Part shown: positions 63,470-64,000 of the stretch, piece after piece
Numbering within the stretch: the stretch's first letter is position 1
Layout: each line of letters opens with the position of its first letter
Origin: Alphaproteobacteria bacterium
Lineage (GTDB): Bacteria > Pseudomonadota > Alphaproteobacteria > Bin65
Assembly: GCA_022819985.1 (NCBI GenBank)
Contig: JAJEGH010000046.1
Span: forward strand, 1 to 64,000
Length of the DNA stretch: 64,000 nt
Direction of reading: 5' to 3'
Notes under the pieces: generated by a model
The model's input: the letters and a program-made list of their open reading frames with translations, nothing else
The model's database searches: none
Told to the model about the DNA's origin: nothing
Program-made: the position numbers and the translations under genes

Positions 63470-64000
63470 ATGTTGCTCCTGGTCGGACTGGGCAATCCGG
63501 GGCCGAAATTCGCCGGCCATCGCCACAATTTCGGCTTCATGGCGCTGGACGAGATCGCGCGGCGCTACGGCTTCGGGCCGTGGCGCGGCCGCTTCGCCGG
63601 CGCCGCCGCGGACGGCGAAGTCGCCGGCATGCGCATCCTGGCGCTCAAGCCGATGACACGGATGAACCTGTCGGGCCGCTCGGTCGGCGACGCGGTGCGC
63701 TTCCACAAGCTCGCACCGGCCGATGTCACCGTGCTCTACGACGAACTCGACCTTGTGCCCGGCAAGATGCGGGTCAAGATCGGCGGCGGCCACGGCGGGC
63801 ATAACGGCATAAGGGATATCGCGGCGCGGATCGGCCCGGACTTCCGCCGGGTCCGGCTCGGCATCGGCCATCCGGGCGACAGGGACCGGGTGACCGGCTA
63901 TGTCCTGCACGATTTCACCAAGGCTGAGCGCAGGACCGCCGGCGCGCTGATCGATGCGGTTGCCGAGGCCCTGCCCCTGCTGGTCGGCGGCGACGACAAC
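63470..64000 (+). CDS. pth: Peptidyl-tRNA hydrolase (5' part, runs off the window)
   Basis: The first 177 residues of an enzyme releasing peptides from stalled peptidyl-tRNA. The N-terminal MLLLVGLGNPGPKFAGHRHN then FGFMALDEIA is diagnostic; N9 and the catalytic H19 are present. KPMTRMNLSGRSV, the catalytic Asp in VLYDELDLVPGKMRVK and GGGHGGHNGIRDI follow in order. The start ATG at 63470 is 66 bases after rplY. The C-terminal residues lie beyond base 64000. Confidence 0.93.
   Translation, partial: MLLLVGLGNPGPKFAGHRHNFGFMALDEIARRYGFGPWRGRFAGAAADGEVAGMRILALKPMTRMNLSGRSVGDAVRFHKLAPADVTVLYDELDLVPGKMRVKIGGGHGGHNGIRDIAARIGPDFRRVRLGIGHPGDRDRVTGYVLHDFTKAERRTAGALIDAVAEALPLLVGGDDN

Overview
The window is a high-GC chromosomal segment of an alphaproteobacterium, most likely Rhodospirillales-like. 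Evidence for this: an F1-only atpHAGDC operon without Fo genes, petABC for a bc1 complex, COQ9, CtpA/EnvC/GpmI next to RppH, a DUF1013 (TrcR-type) regulator, DUF1192, DUF484 and DUF6111 proteins, and an aerobic HemF. Metabolism looks aerobic and heterotrophic: acyl-CoA dehydrogenase, three acyl-CoA ligases including a PrpE-type propionyl-CoA synthetase, an indolepyruvate ferredoxin oxidoreductase family protein, and quaternary-amine (betaine-type) uptake.

Layout. 1-5.7 kb: cupin, a 10-bp-periodic repeat array, AidB-like acyl-CoA dehydrogenase, then xerC/DUF484/fsa on the minus strand. 5.9-13.3 kb: priA and the F1 ATP synthase operon. 13.5-19 kb: ferritin-like protein, rppH, ctpA, envC-like, gpmI. 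19.3-26 kb: a CAU tRNA, DUF1192, trcR-like gene, prpE and two further ligases. 26-28.5 kb: small proteins, vapBC and a gene-poor AT-richer stretch with an orphan TetR-type palindrome and REP-like repeats. 28.5-35.8 kb: purEK, a betaine-type ABC transporter and, directly downstream, a split reading frame best explained as one selenoprotein. 36-40.7 kb: COQ9, rpsU with an unusual start, an ABC1 kinase-like protein, a higBA-type pair, a nucleotide-sugar epimerase and a tiny membrane protein. 40.9-47.7 kb: a MoxR/DUF58/DUF4159/amidotransferase-like membrane module. 47.8-51 kb: DUF1285, Nudix, DUF6111, cca, orphan HigA. 51-52.6 kb: a lower-GC accessory patch with an HNH protein and a decayed NYN-domain gene. 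52.7-60.5 kb: hemF, petABC and the indolepyruvate oxidoreductase. 60.55-61.42 kb: a compact inverted-repeat-bounded cassette with two small secreted proteins and no transposase. 61.6-64 kb: prs, rplY and the start of pth.

Two observations stand out. First, the gene at 34068-35789 is interrupted by one in-frame UGA placed exactly at the first residue of a (Sec)-G-x-C motif, with a bacterial-SECIS-like hairpin just behind it. It fuses a GrdB/UGSC-like selenocysteine domain to a second uncharacterised domain and lies 94 bp behind a betaine-type transporter. Second, 60554-61422 has perfect 23-bp terminal inverted repeats, a 6-bp flanking duplication and two related secreted-protein genes, which looks like a transposase-less mobile insertion cassette. 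Assignments come from reading the sequence and remembered family features; no database search was possible.
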